A DNA stretch of 64,000 nt from Dactylorhiza incarnata. Lineage: Eukaryota; Streptophyta; Magnoliopsida; Asparagales; Orchidaceae. The stretch covers positions 6,200,001 through 6,264,000 of the forward strand of contig JAWHQI010000013.1 of assembly GCA_033032865.1 (NCBI GenBank), given 5' to 3'. The notes below the pieces were generated by a model. That model did not search any database, was not told the origin of the DNA, and saw only the letters and a program-made list of their open reading frames with translations. The position numbers and the translations under genes are program-made. Below, one piece after another: positions 42,402-53,570 of this stretch. Numbering within the stretch: position 1 is the first letter of the stretch; every line of letters starts with the position of its first letter.

Positions 42402-43121
42402 TGTACAACCCCGATATTCGCCGAGAGGACAGGCAACTAAAGGCGAGCGAGCCAGAGGGGCCGGCGAGTCAAGAGCTCACCAAGTGCTCGCCAGGAGCCG
42501 GCGAGTCAAGAACTCGCCAATTGCTCGCTAAGGAAGCGAGCGAGTCAAGAACTCGCCAAGTGCTCGCTAGGAGCCGGCGAGTCAAGAACTCGCCAAGTGC
42601 TCGCTAAGGAAGCGAGCGAGTCAAGAACTGGCCAAGTGCTCGCAAGGAGGCGAGCGGGTCAAGTGTTTGCTAGGAATCGGCCAAATTACCACGTCACCCT
42701 TGGTGGTCTGCCTTTAGCCTCTCCGAACAGCGGAGTTTGGCTGTTAGCAGACCCATTTTGGGGTGCGGATAGTAAAATCAAGAGGCGGAATCCTGCTATT
42801 TGCAGGCCAGATCAGAAAATCTATAAATAGGACCTCAAGGGCACCTTTGGAGAGGATCTCACTTCAGCTTCCCTCTCCTTAGGCTTTCTTTGGTTAGCAT
42901 TTACAGAGCTCTCCAAGGTGCCCAAGTCTCAGCTTTGGCTTGGGAGGGGAAGCGCTCAACGATCTTCCGGGTTAGTGGAGGGACCTCCTCGCTGTGACTA
43001 AGGTCTTAGTCAAATTCTTAATCATCCGTCCACCCTCCTCGAGGGATCAGTAAGGGCTAGCCGCCCCTCATTTCGGTGAGGGCCCCGAGCTCTACGAGAG
43101 ACCGAGAAATCGGTTTCAACA
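42402..43121 (+). repeat. G2 second LTR
   Basis: 720 bp and near-identical to 24777-25495, including the GGCGAGT/ACTCGCC palindrome cluster (42460-42665). It serves as 3' LTR of the first unit and 5' LTR of the second. Confidence 0.95.
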
Positions 43122-43154
43122 TTTTGGTGCGGTGAGCGTGGAGCGTGGCTGGTT

Positions 43155-44227
43155 CAAGAAAGTTCCAGAGAAGGGTTATGGCGGGAGATGAGGAGCAGGG
43201 CGAGGAGTTCGGCGAGACCCCTTAGGAAGCGATGGCTAGGATGCTCGCGGATTTCAGAAAGGAGGTGCTCGACACCTTGGGGTTCACGGTCACAGCTCTG
43301 CGAAGTGAGTTTGCGACCCCGACACCTCAGGCGACCACTCCCCCAACAGCAGTCGGCGAGAGGGCACCAGGAGGAAGGGCTGGAAAAGAAGTTGTCGTCG
43401 GCTTAGGCCAGAGCCAGGAAGGCCGGGTGCTGTTCGCCAGCCCAGCGAGCTCCGTGCCGGTGAACTCAGCGCTAGCGAGCCCCATCCCAGCGAGAGCGTC
43501 ACTGGCAAGTGCACGCCAAGAGGAAGCGGCGACTGTTGGAGTGGTTCAGGCGAGCACAGTCCCGGCGAGCTCAAGTTTGGCGAGCGAGCTTGGTGGACGA
43601 GTGGAGCCGGGAAGAGTGACAGGAGGGGGAAGCCCCTTTTGCGAGTTGGTGCTTTCCGCACCCATCCCGGGGGGATTTGGAGAATGGGACCGGGTGTACT
43701 ACAACGGTAGAGATGACCCTGTCCAGCACCTGCAGAGTTTCGAAGACTCGGTCTCCATCAGGCCGATGTCAGATGCCTTTAAGTGTCGGCTCTTTGCCGT
43801 CACCCTCAAGGAGAAGGCCAGGGACTGGTTCCATCATCTCCCAGCAGGGTCCATCTACTCGTTCGAAGATTTGCGCCGAAGTTTCTTGCTGAGGTTCTCG
43901 ACCTCAAAAAAGAGGAAGAAGGATGCTGATTCCCTCTTCGCAGTGAAGCAGGGACCCAGGGAGTCGCTGGCTCAGTATGCCGATCGATTCCAGGAGGAAG
44001 TGCAGCTCACTCAGGAGATGCCTGGGTTTGCACTCCAACTCGCCTTCATGGTCGGGTTGAGAGAGAGTTTCTTTAAGATGGCGTTGAAGAGAAAAGCCCC
44101 CGTCTCCTTTGAAGAGCTGATGGAGAGGTTGTCGGAGGAAGTCGCAAGTGAGGAAGCCAATCCGGAGCTCACCAGGAGGCTAGCAAAGCTCAGTGAGCCG
44201 GAGGTGAGGCAGCAGGAGGTCAGGAGA
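43155..44227 (+). pseudogene. Second G2 gag copy, truncated
   Basis: Near-identical to 25519-26595; from 24777 on, the two 1.8-kb segments differ at about a dozen bases by eye. A TAG at 43223-43225 replaces CAG of the first copy (C to T). The capsid core is complete. It ends in QQEVRR, where it joins the LTR stub at 44228. Confidence 0.92.
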
Positions 44228-44335
44228 ATTCTTAATCTTCCGTCCACCCTCCTCGAGGGATCAGTAAGGGCTAGCCGCCCCTCATTTCGGTGAGGGCCCC
44301 GAGCTCTACGAGAGACCGAGAAATCGGTTTCAACA
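44228..44335 (+). repeat. LTR stub ending the G2 complex
   Basis: The last 108 bp of the G2 LTR (ATTCTTAATC to GGTTTCAACA). It is followed by the GTCTT duplication. The left side joins gag directly, the signature of a deletion between gag and the terminal LTR. Confidence 0.92.
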
Positions 44336-45572
44336 GTCTTCTTCCAAGGAATTGGCAAGTCCCTAAAATACTCTTTCTATCTTCTATGCACCCTACATAG
44401 TCTGCATCTGAATAGCCAGTTAGTTCACACTCATTGTTCGTAGTGTACCATAGGCCAAGATTAGGTGTAACCTTCAGGTATCTTAAGATCCTCTTGATAG
44501 TGGAGTGATGAGATTCCTTGGGGTTCACCTGATACCTAGCATAAACACGTGTGACAAATATTATGTCAGGCCTACTGACAATTAGGTAAAGCAAAGACCC
44601 AATCATGCATCTGTACTTTGTGTCATCAAAGGGTATTCCCTTTTCATCCTTGTCCAGAGACACATTGGATTCCATGGGAGTCTTCATAGAAGAAGCATTC
44701 TTCAATATGAATTTCTTGACTAGATCTCTAGTGAATTTGGTCTGTGAGAGGAATATACCATCTTCATATTGTTTCACTTAGAGACCTAGGAAGTATTTGA
44801 GCTCTCCCATACTACTCATTTCAAACTTTCCCTGCATCAAATTAGCAAACTTTTTGTAGAGATTTTCATCTGTAAAGACAAAAATAATGTTATCCACATA
44901 GATCTGCACTGGCAAGAGCTAGCCCTTTACTTCCCTTAAGAACAATGTCTTGTCAATCTTTCCCCTTGAGAAATTGTTCTCAATGAGAAAGCTTGACAGG
45001 GTCTCATACCAGGCTCTAGGTGCCTGTTACAGACCATATAAGGCTTTTCTAAGAAAATAAACAAAGTCAGGGTGTACTGAATCAACAAAACCTAAAGGTT
45101 GTTCTACATATACTTCTTCTTTGAGGTCACCATTCAGAAAAGCTGACTTCACATCCATCTGATAAACTTTGGATCCTTTATGGGTCGTATAGGCCAGGAA
45201 TAATCTGATAGCTTCCAATCTTGCAATAGGGGCAAAGGTCTGATCAAAATCAATGCCCTTCCTCTGTCTATAGCCCTTTGTCATTAGCCTTGGCTTATTC
45301 TTTGTAATTACCCCATTCTTATCCAACTTGTTTCAATAGACCCACTCGGTTCCAATAATGTTGTGTCCTTGGGGTCTGGGAACTAACTTCCACACTTTGC
45401 ATCTCTTGAATTGGTTTAGTTCCTCCTGCATTGTTGCAATCCAGAATGGGTCCAGATTTGCTTCCTCAAATTTCTTGGGTTCAATTTGAGAGAGAAAACT
45501 TAAGTACAATGCTTCATTCAAAACCCTGCTCCTTGTCAACACTCCTTGACTGCCATCTCCTATAATTTGCAC
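44336..45572 (-). pseudogene. C2 reverse transcriptase and N-terminal RNase H
   Basis: Copia RT blocks on the minus strand: [65 protein letters not shown] and KALYGL. The second catalytic motif is YVDN where YVDD is expected, so the polymerase is inactive. RNase H begins YSDADYVGCIEDRKSI. Stops occur after TEWVY, KALYGL and elsewhere. The domain continues at 24776 on the far side of G2. Confidence 0.9.
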
Positions 45573-45647
45573 TTAAGGATGATGTCTGACTTGTCTAAGG
45601 GCAGCTGGCAGTCTTCTAGGGACTTCTTCTATGGCAGGCTCTTCAGG

Positions 45648-46372
45648 TTATACTTCTTCTGTTGTATCTAAGCCTTCCACAATATCTTCTTCCAATTCAA
45701 TTATCACTGAATGGTCTTTATCTTTCCTTGAAGTTTCAGCCTTGTCTTCAATGGATAGCTTTTCCATTTTCTCTGTTGTGCCTGCATCCACTAATGAACT
45801 AGACCAGCGTTTATGAATAAGGCTAGTCTCATCAAATACAACATGCACAAATTCTTCTACTGCTTGGGAATTGATGTTGTACACCCAATAAGCTTTGTTA
45901 TAGGAGTTGTAGCCAACAAAAATACCTTCACTGCTCTTTTCAGCAAACTTGGTTATCTTGGATTTTCCATTGTTAAGTACATAACTTCTACTACCAAAGA
46001 TTTTGAAGTAGGATAAAGTAGGTTTTCTGCCTTTCATCGGCTCATAAGGAGTTTTCTTTTGGTCTTTGATGATGGAGACCCTATTTATCACATGACAAGT
46101 TGTATTGACATCCCCTGCCCAGAAGTATTTTGGTAGAGAGTCATTCATCATTGTCCTGCTAGCCTCTATTAGGGTTCTATTTTTTCTCTCTACAACCCCA
46201 TTCTGTTGAAGAGTTCTAGGTGAGGAAAATTCTTGGGAAATACCAAGCTCTTGGCAGAATTCTGTCATGGCTCCTGACTGAAATTCTATACCATGATCAC
46301 TTCTGAACTTGACCACAGTACAACTCATTTCATTCTGGATCTGCCTAACAAAGTTCTTCAAGTTGTCTAAGT
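45648..46372 (-). pseudogene. C2 integrase, core part only
   Basis: About 237 codons stay open. VVKFRSDHGIEFQSGAM holds the second catalytic Asp, and QQNGVVERKNRTLIEASRTM the Glu. Downstream are KYFWAGDVNTTCHVINRVS and FGSRSYVLNNGKSKITKF with EGIFVGY. The zinc module and first catalytic Asp are missing: the sequence breaks at 46373. The domain inserts copia cDNA; this copy cannot. Confidence 0.88.
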
Positions 46373-46686
46373 TGTCTCAGGATCCCCCCTCCATTGTTGT
46401 AGGGATTTGAGAGATTCTACTAATTCTTCAACAACTTCATGTCCACTACTTAGAGCTTTTTTAGATTCCTTAATTTCCATGTTCAAACTAGCCTCTTCAG
46501 TAACTTTGAGGATATCTTCTTAATGTACCTCAATTTGAGAAGTTTATTTGAAATCCAAAGTATCATTGCTTGATCTATTTTCTTGATTAAGTTTTCTCAG
46601 GTGCTTATTTACTCCAGCCTTGTGCCTAGAGCAATCATTGCCCAAATACAAAAAGGGTTGGCATTTGGACATACCTGCAAAAAGGA
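46373..46686 (-). other. C2 rearranged segment between gag and integrase
   Basis: Decayed minus-strand sequence where protease and the integrase zinc module should be. Short coiled-coil-like fragments suggest out-of-place gag. No protease motif is visible. Confidence 0.45.
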
Positions 46687-48506
46687 TTAATAGTCCTTAG
46701 GTACCCAATTGGAATTGGGTCCTAGGTTTATGTTAAGGAAATAATCTGAAGTACTATACTTATGAGTGGTCTGCCCTCTTCTTGCATTAGGCACAATTGG
46801 ATTGAACCAACAGTCCAGAGAAAAATGACCAATCTTTCCACAGCACCAACACTCATACATGTTGTATCTTCTCTTATGCCATTCCACCTGGAAATGTTGA
46901 TCGGTAGGAGTGAAGATAGCTGACCTAACAGGACTTGGGTGAACCTCACAATGGTGGGAATTTAGTTGAGCTGGTCTCACCACTTTTTGGTTCACCACCT
47001 TGGGAATAGGTTTGGATGCCTTTCCCTTACTTTTAAGTATTTATGTTGCAAATCCATGGACACGAGTACCTGGAATTTTTGCATGTGTCTTTTCAAGGGG
47101 TTTTTGAGAAACATTTGTCCTAAAGCTTGCTTTTCTATGTGTGTTGGTGAATTTACTGCTTTTTGTAGAGCAAACCTTGGTCAGATACTCATGTAAAGAT
47201 TCCTGGTTTGAGAAATTTGATGCCAGTAGTTTCTCTTTATAAGAAGGTTGGGCTTCAGATGTCTTTCCCTTGACTGTTTCCTTGCTAAATCCTACACCAC
47301 TCCTGAATATGAATGGTGCAAAGAATTGGTCAATGATGGGAAGGACATTCTTGGTCATTGAGAGGCTGGCAACAATTTTCTTTTCAGCCAATAACATTTC
47401 CTCAAGGTCCTTAATGACCTTGTTCTTATTTCCCAACTCAGCATTTTGGAGCTTTATGACATCCTTGAGTTTGTCTATTTCTTTGCTCAAAATAATCATC
47501 TTTTCAGCTATCTCTTGGAACTCAGATTGGGCAGATTTCAGGGATGCCAACTCCTTAGATTGATCTCTAAGAAGCTTCTTGCTTCTTTTCATAGCAATCC
47601 ACAAGGCTTCATTATGCTGAACTAGGTCAGATTCAACCTCATGTGGAGATCTTGAGGACATGTTACTGCAAGCAGATCCACACTCACCCTCATGCACAGA
47701 AACTGTCATTGATTCAGAATCAGAGACAAATAAGGGGGCTCTAATAAGTACCTTCCCATGAGAGGTGTAGTCATCCTGGATTTCTTCAGTTATGGCTATA
47801 AAGCCAATGAGAGCTTCCTCCTTAGTTTCTGATAGATTTGAATCAGAATCACTAAGTGTTTTGATCTTCTTAGCAATGACTCCCTTCTCATATTCCTTTT
47901 GTCTTTTGGACTTCTTTTATCATCTCCTTGCAATGACAGCACACTAAGTTAGTTAAATCAGATTCACTTAGTTTAGATTTATACATTTCCTCCTTTGAAG
48001 ATTTATGTTGTTCATATTGACTAGATATTCTGGAGTTTGAGGAGGATGTCTTCTGGCTGTCTTTTTTTTCTGGACATCTTTCTTTTAAGCTGCTTGGTGA
48101 AGAGTACTGGCTCTTTAACAATGTCATCAGTTTTTGATGAGCTTGCATCAGAAGCTTCCATGTTTTCAGAAATATTCTGAATTATCAGAATATTGTCTTT
48201 GGTACTCCTCAAGCTTTCACCCTCAAGAATCATGACCCTTTCTCTGGTGTTCCCCTTTGAATTTTCTTCTTCAGTTTCCTTCAAGTAGATATCCAAAGAA
48301 ACCAACATCTTTTTTGCTATTTTACAATGACTTAAGTATTGAGATGTGGGTTCATCAATTGCATTCTCAAGTATGTATTTTGCACATTTATCCATGGATA
48401 TCAGATCTACATCTTCAATGGAGAACTGTGAGAAGGTGTTAGGGACAAAAGTTCCCTCTTGAACAACTATGAATAATCTAGGATCTGATGCTTCCATGAA
48501 TAACAT
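46687..48506 (-). pseudogene. C2 Gag, long SIRE-like type
   Basis: It starts near 48506 with MEASDPRLFIVVQEGTF, a copia gag opening also seen in C3. A Ser/Lys-rich middle (SRKKRQPEDILLK) is followed by a long helical segment (LWIAMKRSKKLLRDQSKELA, LKDVIKLQNAELGNKNKVIK). A zinc knuckle CWCCGKIGHFSLDC lies near 46855. Part of the capsid present in other copia gags is missing, and several stops and shifts occur. The C3 gag is homologous through ASDSESVA-like and SSRSxHEVE blocks. Confidence 0.8.
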
Positions 48507-48660
48507 GACTCTTAACTTCCATATGCTAAAGTTCTATTTGGTGCAGATGGGCAGCCTCATTGATCTCATCACTTGATGATGCTCACGGGCCATTTGTTTA
48601 CTGCAACCCACTAAATTTGTAGATCTTGTTCTAAGATGTTAAGCCTTTGAACTAAACCTG

Positions 48661-48672
48661 CCTCTGATACCA
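48661..48672 (-). promoter_or_regulatory. C2 primer binding site, tRNA-Met type
   Basis: TGGTATCAGAGG on the minus strand, complementary to the initiator tRNA-Met 3' end and standard for plant copia elements. Two bases separate it from the LTR at 48675. Confidence 0.9.
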
Positions 48673-48674
48673 AT

Positions 48675-50516
48675 TGAAAGATATGGGTTGTCTATAAACT
48701 ACACCTAGAGGGGGGTGATTAGGCGTTTTCAATTTCTTTGCTACTTTAAAGGTTTATCAATTACAACACACAAGCATCATAGAAAATACACAATGATTTA
48801 TAGTGGTTCCCAACTAGACAATGTGTCTAGAGGTAGTCCACTGTCCCTCCCACCTATCTAGCAGTGTGCTAGACTAGGCAACTTCTCCAACTTAGATCTT
48901 TTCACTATAATCAAATCTTACAACTCAGGTTCACACAGAACCCTACAAAGCTCGGACATTACAAGTCCTACAAAATTAGATCTTCAACAAGATCCTACCA
49001 AACTCAGGTTCACCAAGAACCCTACCAACTCAGATCTATCACTAGATCCTACAAGCTCAGGTTCACAAAGAACCCTACCAAATTAGAAAGGAGTTGTTCT
49101 GTTGTAGAAGAGAAGGCTTCAAGATATATGCTTTGAGTACCAGACTTCTTCTTCTTCTAGTAAATGTAAGTCCAGTGACCTTGTGGATTACTGAACCTTT
49201 CTTTTGAAACTTCTTTGATCTTCACAGCACAGCCAATGAAGTCTTCTTCTCATTCTCTTTTCTTTTCTCTTTTGTAAGTATGTACCCGAATGAACTTGAG
49301 AAAGAATACAAAGTAACCGTGTTTGTTGTAGAAGAAAAATCTTTCTTTTATATTCCTCTGCACTTATGCATAAAGGTCCTTATTGATTATTGCATAATCA
49401 ATTCATGCGTTTGAAAATTCTTGCAAAATTGGCATATTTAATTTATCATAAATGCCTTGCTGTTTTTGGAACTTGCAGAATATAGACATAATATTGTTCT
49501 TCATTGAATACTGTGCAACGTTTATATTCTGCAGAGAATATGTCATTTAATACTCCTTGATTGATGCGCAAGATATGTGGCATGCACATTCCCAATATAA
49601 CAATATCCAAGAGAACTGGCGCATTAAATGCTGCTCTGCAATATGTCAAGACGATATTAATCCTTCAAGACGATATCATCTTGATCAGTGTATACGACAT
49701 ATATACTTCACGACGATATCGTCGATATACTTCCTCCTTCACGGCTCTACTTAAATATCAGAACGATACTTCCTCTTCTAGACGAAATCGTCGAGATGTT
49801 ACTTTCATTTGGACTTAGACTTTTTCTTCAGGCTGATTGTCATTCTTTAAAGACGATATTGTCTTCATCTTCTAGACGACATGAGGTCTTCAAGCCGATT
49901 TTTGTCCAAGTGAACCTTTCTTTATGAACCAAGTAGATATGTCTTTTATCCTTCAAGGTTGAACTTCTTATTCAAGAAGATATCGTAGAGACATCTTAGC
50001 TTTATCTGCGATAATCTTTCTTCAAGACGATGTTCACGATATATGAGCTTTAGCTTTATCTACGACAAGCTTTCTTCACGACGATGTCGTCGACATCTGA
50101 GCTTTAGCTTTATCTATGACAAAATTTCTTCACGACGATGTCGTCGACATCTGTACTTAACTTTATCTATGACAAGCTTTCTTCATCCTTCAAGATGATG
50201 TGCTTTTATCAAGACGATATCGTCGAAACTGTTTCAACGATATGATAATTTTCTCCACGATTCTTCTACTGAGTCTTGAGGCGATATTTTACTAAGTTAA
50301 TTTTCATTACTTTAATCGTCTATATACTAGTGTTGTATCTTTGATGCTTTCTCAACGATATGTTCAGTCCTAGATGATTTTAGACTTAGAGAATTTCCTG
50401 ATATATGATCTATCTTTTGTAGTCATGAATAAGCTATAACATCAAATACATAATGCATTTATTATTGATCTGAGCACTTCTTCAAATCGGGAACATTGCT
50501 GGCACAATTCCCAACA
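48675..50516 (-). repeat. C2 5' LTR
   Basis: 1842 bp on the minus strand, TGTTGGGAATTG to ATATCTTTCA. U3 (about 49600-50350) carries many near-copies of the palindrome GACGATATCGTC. GAATATAAAAG (49346-49356) is a candidate TATA box. The R/U5 part has direct repeats of ACTCAGGTTCAC and AGATCCTAC type (48905-49085). It joins C3 gag at 50517. Confidence 0.85.
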
Positions 50517-51668
50517 GGAGCTCATAGTGGGTAGTTCTCAAGGAATCTAACTCATTGGTCTGGACTTTATGGAGTTTCTTGATGTTCTTGAAAGCTTTGC
50601 ACAAAGCTTCATATTGTTGCATTAATTCATATTCAACCTCATGCGAGGATCTTGAGGATGTGCTGTTGGCAGCAGACTCACCTTCATCATCATGCAAGGA
50701 ATCTGCCACTGATTCAGAATCAGAGGCAGATAGGGGAGCTCTGATTAGTACCTTCCTAGGAAAGATATTATCATCCTGGATTTCTTCACTTATGACCATA
50801 AGGCCAATTAGAGCTTCCTCCTCAATTTCTGAAGAGCTTGAATCAGAATCAATCAGGGTTCTGATTTTCTTTGCTTTGAATCCTTTTTCTGATTTCATTT
50901 TGTCCCTTGACTTTCTTTTGTCTTCATAATTCTGTTATTCCCTCTTCTTGAAGGGAAATCAACAATCATGTGACCTGTCTTGTTGTAGGAGTAGCAAACT
51001 ATGTTAGTTAAATCATATTTACTGGGTTTTGATTTGTACCTTTCCTCCCTTGAGGATTTAGATCTGTCATGTTGACCAGATATTCTGGAGCTTGAAGAGG
51101 ATGTTTTATGGCTGTCTCTTCTCCTTCTGGATATCATCTTTTTGAACTGCTTGGAGAAGAGGGCCAGTTCTTTGTTAGTGTTGTTAGATTCTGACGTGCT
51201 GATATCATAAGCTTCACTGCTTTCAGATCTGTTTTGAATTGCAAGGATCTTATACTTGGTTCTCCTCAAGCTTTCAGCCTGATGAGCTACGGACCTTTCT
51301 TTAGTGCTCACCTTGAGCTTTCTTCTTCAACTTTTCTGGTATTAAGTTGAAGCTCATGAGACAGCAACTTCCCATATAGGTTCTTTGTCTCCATGTTGCC
51401 CAGTTGACCCATTTCTCTGATGGCACAGATTTATATCACATTCCTTAGTGAGGGATCTAAGGAATTTATCATTCTGATCTGAGTTGGTAAATTCTCTTCC
51501 ATAGTTTTCAAACTATTTACTATCTTGAAAAATCTCTCATAGTAGTTAGACATATGTTCATTCTTGCCTTGTTTGAAGGCCTCATATTCCTGATTTAGAA
51601 GGGATTTCTTGTCATCCCTTTACTTCTTCAGTCCCCTCCATATATACAATCAGGGAGTCCCACATCTC
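50517..51668 (-). pseudogene. C3 Gag, C-terminal part
   Basis: From S2 leftwards: WDSLIVYMEGTEEV, QEYEAFKQGKNEHMS-like and NLPTQIRMI-like capsid blocks, then SLRRTKYKILAIQNRSE. A zinc-knuckle remnant CYSYNKTGHMIVDF has two Cys replaced by aromatic residues. An acidic ASDSESVADS and a helical region follow up to THYELL, where C2 interrupts. A stop in the capsid and shifts near 51320 and 50900 make it dead. Confidence 0.8.
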
Positions 51669-53168
51669 TAAAAGTGCACAGTGTGCCTCTGAGTATTCTC
51701 TTGAGGGGGGTGAATAGAGTTTTAAAACTTTTTCCTTAATTATGCACACACAATAAAACTACTAAGTACTATGCAATTAGCAATCCCAATAGCAGAATAA
51801 AGTAAACACAGATTGCAAGAAATATAAAAAACAGAAAACTGTAAATAGGGACAGCACAGAAAGGCAAACATAGAAGACACATGATTTTTATAGTGGTTCC
51901 CAAAAATGTGGGTAGTCCACTCTTCTACCTCCCTCGTAGGAATGCACTAATTGTGCCTGAGTCTTTTGATAAGGAGACTCTCAGAACCACTGAGTCTTTT
52001 GATAAAGAGACTCTTAGAACCACCGAGTCTTTTGATACAGAGACTCTTAGAACTAGTGAATCCTTTGAAAGAGGGATTAATAAAACTCTTTTACAGATGG
52101 TGAATAAAGAACAAGAAAGAGAGAAAGAGGAAAATAGAATTATGCTTTCAGAATTCTTCAGAAGCTATTTATTGCTTCTGTTTATCACTGGATCTGAATA
52201 TAATGAACCCTTGCTTATGATTGTGATGATTGCAAAGGTTATTGGCTTGATCCTTATTCTCTGAGTACTTCTTGTAAACTTGCTGCTGTGTGTAGAAGAA
52301 GAAGCAGCTATGTTATTTTTCCTGTACAGAGAGATAACTTCTTTTCTGTCTTAGGGTTTTAGGAGGAAGAAGAGAAATCCCTGTTCGACAGATAAAAAAT
52401 GTGTGATCAATAATTAAGTTTTTCTTTTCCTCTCAGCATACTTATTCTCCATGATTGGAATTTGAATTTCTTTCTTCTTTTGGGATGTCCTAAAAAGGAA
52501 TTCCTATTGGACAGTTGATTTCCCTTTCTTCTTTTGTTCCTAACCCGTCCATCAGATTTGAATACATTCCAAGAATATTTTTGCTGTCTCCTAGAATACT
52601 CCATTCCATTCTTGGCAATAAACGAGCCGTTGGAGAACTATCTGCAGCATTGTGGACCTTCTGAAAAGGAATTAAAAGGACTGCTTAAAAGGCTTCTATT
52701 TCAGACTGTATTCGACGCTGCGTCGACTTCATCATTCTTCATATCGACGCACCTCTGAGTTCTTATATGAGTATCTTTGAATTCCTTCTTAGCTCTGGCT
52801 GAACTCAGATGTCGACGTTGCGTCGATTACTTATCGACGTATCCGTCGAGTTGAAGGCTTGTACTTGAACTTTATCTTCTATGTCGAATTGAAGTTGAAG
52901 TTGCGTCGACTTCTAAGATATCTTCGAAAGGCTCTTCCTTTTGCGTCGAGTTCCTTTCGACGTTGCGTCGACTTGACTTATACTTCGATAGGCTGATTGA
53001 GTTACTTCGACTATCAGTCAGAGTTACGTCGACACTCTAAGGAGAGCGTGGCATCCTAAGACATTTAATGACCAATTTACCCTTTCTATACAATATGGGT
53101 AATACAACCTAACTGATGAAATCACTTTAAGTAATTTGTTAGATAAATCACAAGGGTTTTTCCCAACA
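51669..53168 (-). mobile_element. S2, solo LTR in C3 gag
   Basis: A 1500-bp insertion flanked by ATCTC (51664-51668 and 53169-53173). On the minus strand it starts TGTTGGGAAAAACCC and ends GCACTTTTA (family CA end changed to TA). Removing it restores the gag block AKEMWDSLI. U3 carries palindromic units such as GTCGACGCA and CGACGTTGCGTCGA (52700-53030). It resembles the SIRE-like LTRs in its end region (CTATTCACCCCCCTCAAGAG). A 127-codon frame at 51881-52264 is repeat-derived. Confidence 0.85.
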
Positions 53169-53401
53169 ATCTCCTTGGCAGTTTTACAGTGAATGAGATT
53201 TTGAAGGGTTGAGTCATCAATATTGACACTCAAAATAACGTTATGTGCCCTCTTATCAAGGCCTACCAGGGCATGCTCATCCTTGCTCATATCATCATAT
53301 TTCTTTGGCACTCTTAGAGAAGGATCAATGGTAGATGCAGTCATGGTTATGAAGGGACCCTCTTGAACTACCAAAAACACTATGGGATCAGTAGCTTCCA
53401 T
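53169..53401 (-). pseudogene. C3 Gag, N-terminal part
   Basis: MEATDPIVFLVVQEGPF, then STLQNLIHCKTAKEI, up to the S2 insertion. This is the standard opening of a copia gag capsid domain and matches the C2 gag start. The 155 bp between it and the primer site hold a decayed leader. Confidence 0.82.
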
Positions 53402-53556
53402 GAACAGTCTGACTCTTTCTTTCCAGATGAGAATGTTCTCTTTGGTGCAGGTTGGGGAGCTTCATGGATCTCATCTCTCTGTGCTTATCACCTTCAGCAA
53501 TAGGGAATAGTTCCAAGATCTAGATCTGACTGTTAAGTCACTCTTTGATCAACCTA

Positions 53557-53568
53557 GCTTTGATACCA
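53557..53568 (-). promoter_or_regulatory. C3 primer binding site, tRNA-Met type
   Basis: TGGTATCAAAGC on the minus strand, two bases from the LTR end at 53571. Confidence 0.88.
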
Positions 53569-53570
53569 CT

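Larger units (their letters stand above)
24777..44335 (+). mobile_element. G2 complex, Tat-lineage gypsy element with three LTR copies
   Basis: Structure: LTR 24777-25495, gag and protease to 27485, 96-bp array (with E2 inside), 3' region (with S3 inside) carrying two antisense genes, LTR 42402-43121, a second partial gag to 44227, and an LTR end stub 44228-44335. The whole complex is bounded by one duplication, GTCTT (24772-24776 and 44336-44340), inside C2 RNase H. RT, RNase H and integrase are absent: protease joins the array at 27485. The LTR-interior-LTR-interior-LTR order is the expected product of unequal recombination between copies; the stub reflects a later internal deletion. Confidence 0.88.
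23695..50516 (-). mobile_element. C2, SIRE-like Ty1/copia element, decayed, hosting G1 and G2
   Basis: Minus-strand order from the right: 5' LTR (48675-50516), tRNA-Met primer site (48661-48672), long gag (48506-46687), integrase part (46372-45648), RT and RNase H (45572-44336 and 24776-24391), then a further region (24390-23695) cut by G1. Protease and the first part of integrase are missing. The long gag with coiled-coil-like segments, the LTR of about 1.8 kb and the extra region after pol resemble the SIRE/Maximus group; that assignment is by resemblance. Its LTR start interrupts C3 gag at 50517. The 3' LTR must lie beyond the left edge, past G1. Confidence 0.82.

Noticed and set aside
51881..52264. 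127-codon frame with repeated SFDKETLRT-like segments
   Set aside because: Comes from imperfect direct repeats in the S2 LTR; no domain.
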